Shown here in pieces: positions 31,627 to 33,691 of a DNA stretch of 33,691 bases. Origin of the DNA: Conoideocrella luteorostrata (Eukaryota; Ascomycota; Sordariomycetes; Hypocreales; Clavicipitaceae); the NCBI GenBank assembly GCA_032433595.1, contig JASWJB010000397.1, forward strand, positions 1 through 33,691, given 5' to 3'. Every line of letters starts with the position of its first letter. The first letter of the stretch is position 1. Under the pieces are notes generated by a model, which had not been told where the DNA came from, ran no database searches, and saw nothing but the letters and a program-made list of their open reading frames with translations. The translations under genes and the position numbers were made by a program.

Positions 31627-31679
31627 TACATACATACATACATACATACATACATACATACATACATACATACATACAT
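31627..31679. repeat. TACA tetranucleotide microsatellite
   Basis: About thirteen uninterrupted TACA units, 35 bases past the end of the secreted M35-like gene, probably in its 3' UTR or just beyond. Confidence 0.9.
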
Positions 31680-31714
31680 CTATACATGCCAGCTATCCCA
31701 GCTCTAGATGCTTG

Positions 31715-32946
31715 TTATTCCGTTTCTGCTGTCGACGTGGCCCCTTGTCTAGTTAGTCTTCCCAATTGCCCTCTAAGAATTGCTATCCGGCTTTTTCCTG
31801 GGGGCGCATCAATTAATGCGCAGTTAATAGCAAAGAAGACGTAGTTCTCAGTATTATCTAGAGCCCTGCTGCGATCGGTACCGTCGTCTTTACGTTCTTT
31901 GTCGCCTGATAACCGAACGCAGTTATCAAAGCCCAGTGAGTTGGGCCCATCTACTCCACCCGGCCCGTTGAGAAGAGTACTTAGAAGTGAATAAAGCATT
32001 CTCCCATCCCCTAGCATAACCAGGTCATTTCCGCTCTTGGCAGGGAACTTGAATTTAAATTTTGCCTTAAACCTACGGTTTAATGCGCCGGGGTTTCGTG
32101 CGACCTGATCCCGAAGTTCCTCGATGACCTGAAAGAACGGTACCCCACGTCGTATTGGCCTTTGATAGAGAGCATCCCTTAAATGGCCAGGGCATATCTG
32201 AATCTGCGCGGGCATCTGCACGGGAGGCAGCGGATAGGGCATTCCGAATAAGGTTGCAGGCTGTGACCATGCTATCTATAAATATTAAAAAAATAATTAA
32301 AAATAATTAGCATAGCATAGCTAAACTTAGTAATTAGGTATATACATACCTCTAAGGTTGGAGAGTTGAGACTATCTTGACATTCCACAAATGCCTGATC
32401 CATCTTAACGTCAAGTCCGATTGATGTATCGCAAGCATACCCCGGGTTCCAGGCCCGTGTAATACATTGTTCAGCGATACGAAAGCGACTATAGTCACAA
32501 TATATAATAACTTCACTGCTAGGCAGGCCAAGATAACGATGAGCTGGGTCATCAGTGGGATTATGCTCCTTTTGCTGGGAATCAAGCACATTAACTTGCT
32601 TGAACCTATCTTTCACTAAAATCCAATCAGGATTATTAAGTGGAGGTAGGTTAGCAGAGTTAGGAGGCGGTGAGCGTATAAGATCGTGTAGAGAGTTAAA
32701 GAGAGTCTCTATAGTGGCAGACCGTGCTATATGCATCTCGCCTCGGTTCCGATATTGGACCGACCTATCCCTCTCGAGCTCGTCCAATGCCCTGGATGCC
32801 GCCTTGCTAAGCTCAAAAGCGCTTGCCATCCATTTCTTTACAAAAGCTTCACGATCATCCTGGTTGCTCCGGCAAGAAGCATCCAAATACCAGCCGTGAC
32901 AAGGGCCAACGATGGTGACAAGCATAATCAAGAACATTAACAACAT
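31715..32946 (-). CDS. Secreted deuterolysin (M35)-like protein lacking HEXXH, 385 aa
   Basis: Exons on the minus strand: 32946-32350 and 32275-31715; one 74-base GT-AG intron, phase 0. The N-terminus is a signal peptide (MLLMFLIMLVTIVGPCHG, then WYLDASC), so the protein should enter the secretory pathway. Landmarks fit fungal lysine-type metallo-endopeptidase-like proteins: VIIYCDYSRF, IQICPGHL (about 224-231), LGFDNCVRLS (about 313-322) and NTENYVFFA (340-348). In active members HEXXH sits about 20-25 residues before the DNCVRL-type motif; here that place reads LYSLLSTLL and no HEXXH occurs anywhere, so a catalytic zinc site is not expected. The frame is otherwise intact, which suggests a retained non-enzymatic role. 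The start is the ATG at 32946; upstream only a TTG is in frame. Family assignment rests on motif order alone. Confidence 0.7.
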
Positions 32947-33187
32947 CTTAAAGAAGAGCAAGGTATAACAAGAATAAAGAGAGACACATTATAGCACGTT
33001 TGGTGTGCAGGCAGCTTATGTATGTATATAGAGGGCAGCTGTCAAAATTTGCATGCATGCGGCGTGGTCATGTTATTTTTGTCTCGACGCTATTTATTGC
33101 CTGCAGTAAATGTAATCTCGTATAATGAGATGGAAGCATTGTCTAAGAGCATAGGCCGCGGTAGACCCGCACACACACACACACGTA
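32947..33187. other. Promoter side of the M35-like gene, with a CA repeat
   Basis: AT-rich leader, a TATGTATATA stretch near 33018, and (CA)7 at 33171-33184 immediately before the solo LTR. No gene. Confidence 0.45.
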
Positions 33188-33425
33188 TGTTGGATTACAC
33201 GTGGGTGTGTGGAGCGGATGTGTGGATACACGGGCAGTGAGAGAAAGGATACGTAGCCTCTAGACTGGGGCAGGAATTCAAGACGGGCGCGTCTTAGATT
33301 GTAAGGGTATTTATAGGGGGATTTGGGCAGGGCCGTCGGACGAGGAATTCTCCCTCCATCATCACTGTAACACAGCTCTTCCCATTGATGCAGATCAATT
33401 TGAAACTCTCTCATCTATTCCAACA
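33188..33425 (+). mobile_element. Solo LTR, copia-like, copy 2
   Basis: A complete-looking LTR of 238 bases from TGTTGGATTACACGTG to TCTATTCCAACA, matching 5150-5385 throughout. The ends are perfect TGTTGG/CCAACA inverted repeats. No matching five-base target duplication (ACGTA before, ACACA after) and no primer-binding site follow, so it is not obviously a 5' LTR of an intact element. Confidence 0.75.
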
Positions 33426-33691
33426 ACACACAGACCACGGCCTGCCTGGTTCGATTGTACCACAATGGAGAAGTCGACAATACAATGCAGAGCGAGCATG
33501 GCCCTTTAATTGTCATTTTGCTACCACTCATGGAGCATGTGCTGAGTGAGATACGCGGAATAAGAATAAAAATTTTCTCGACATTGCTGAAACCCATCCC
33601 ATGTAAGCTCAACACTTGAATCCCGCATCTCCTCTTTATCAGGCCTATAGGTGAACCGAGCGGCCGCACAATAGATATATATACATATATA
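33426..33691. other. Right edge of the window
   Basis: Only a minus frame of 84 codons without recognisable motifs, and a TATATATACATATATA end. No gene supported. Confidence 0.4.

Overview
The window looks like accessory, gene-sparse, repeat-bearing DNA from a filamentous ascomycete (Pezizomycotina; an Aspergillus/Penicillium/Talaromyces-like fungus is a guess). The support is short GT-AG introns of about 46-115 bases with CTAAC-like branch points, Zn2Cys6 (C6) regulators with the fungal middle homology region (MHR), an NsdD-type GATA finger, Tad-like LINE and copia-type LTR relics, and long non-coding stretches. I see no prokaryotic signals, no rRNA, no convincing tRNA and no CRISPR.

Layout. 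1-2.7 kb: a decayed LINE, then little of note. 2.7-5.0 kb: C6 factor A (+, five exons). 5.1-6.6 kb: solo LTR and repeat debris. 6.6-7.6 kb: an ATF/CREB-like bZIP gene (-) with an altered basic region. 7.6-10.6 kb: no convincing gene; repeat copies. 10.6-12.1 kb: an MHR protein without a zinc cluster (+), read intact if one GC-AG intron is accepted. 13.35-15.3 kb: a broken MHR regulator (+). 15.5-16.3 kb: a small GATA factor (-, three exons). 17.4-18.3 kb: a Ser-rich, probably nuclear protein (-). 18.6-20.95 kb: C6 factor B (+). 22.1-24.5 kb: C6 factor C (-), convergent with B. 24.5-30.5 kb: no gene found; several dispersed repeats and an inverted-repeat element. 30.5-30.8 kb: the head of another C6 gene, degenerate and stopped. 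31.7-32.95 kb: a secreted deuterolysin/M35-like protein without HEXXH (-). 33.2-33.4 kb: a second solo LTR.

How the genes fit together. Seven of the eight genes or gene relics that I can place in a family between 2.7 and 30.8 kb are regulators, and the eighth (Ser-rich, with a basic C-terminal patch) may be one; no metabolic enzyme or transporter is recognisable in that span. Factors A, B and C share all four intron positions and phases, including one that splits the zinc cluster just before its third cysteine, so they look like paralogues expanded within the locus. Around them are family members at several stages of decay: domain loss, frameshift and nonsense, and a head-only remnant. This regulator island inside a repeat-rich region is the most unusual feature. 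Exon models were built by hand from splice signals, phase continuity and family motifs; none is backed by transcript data.
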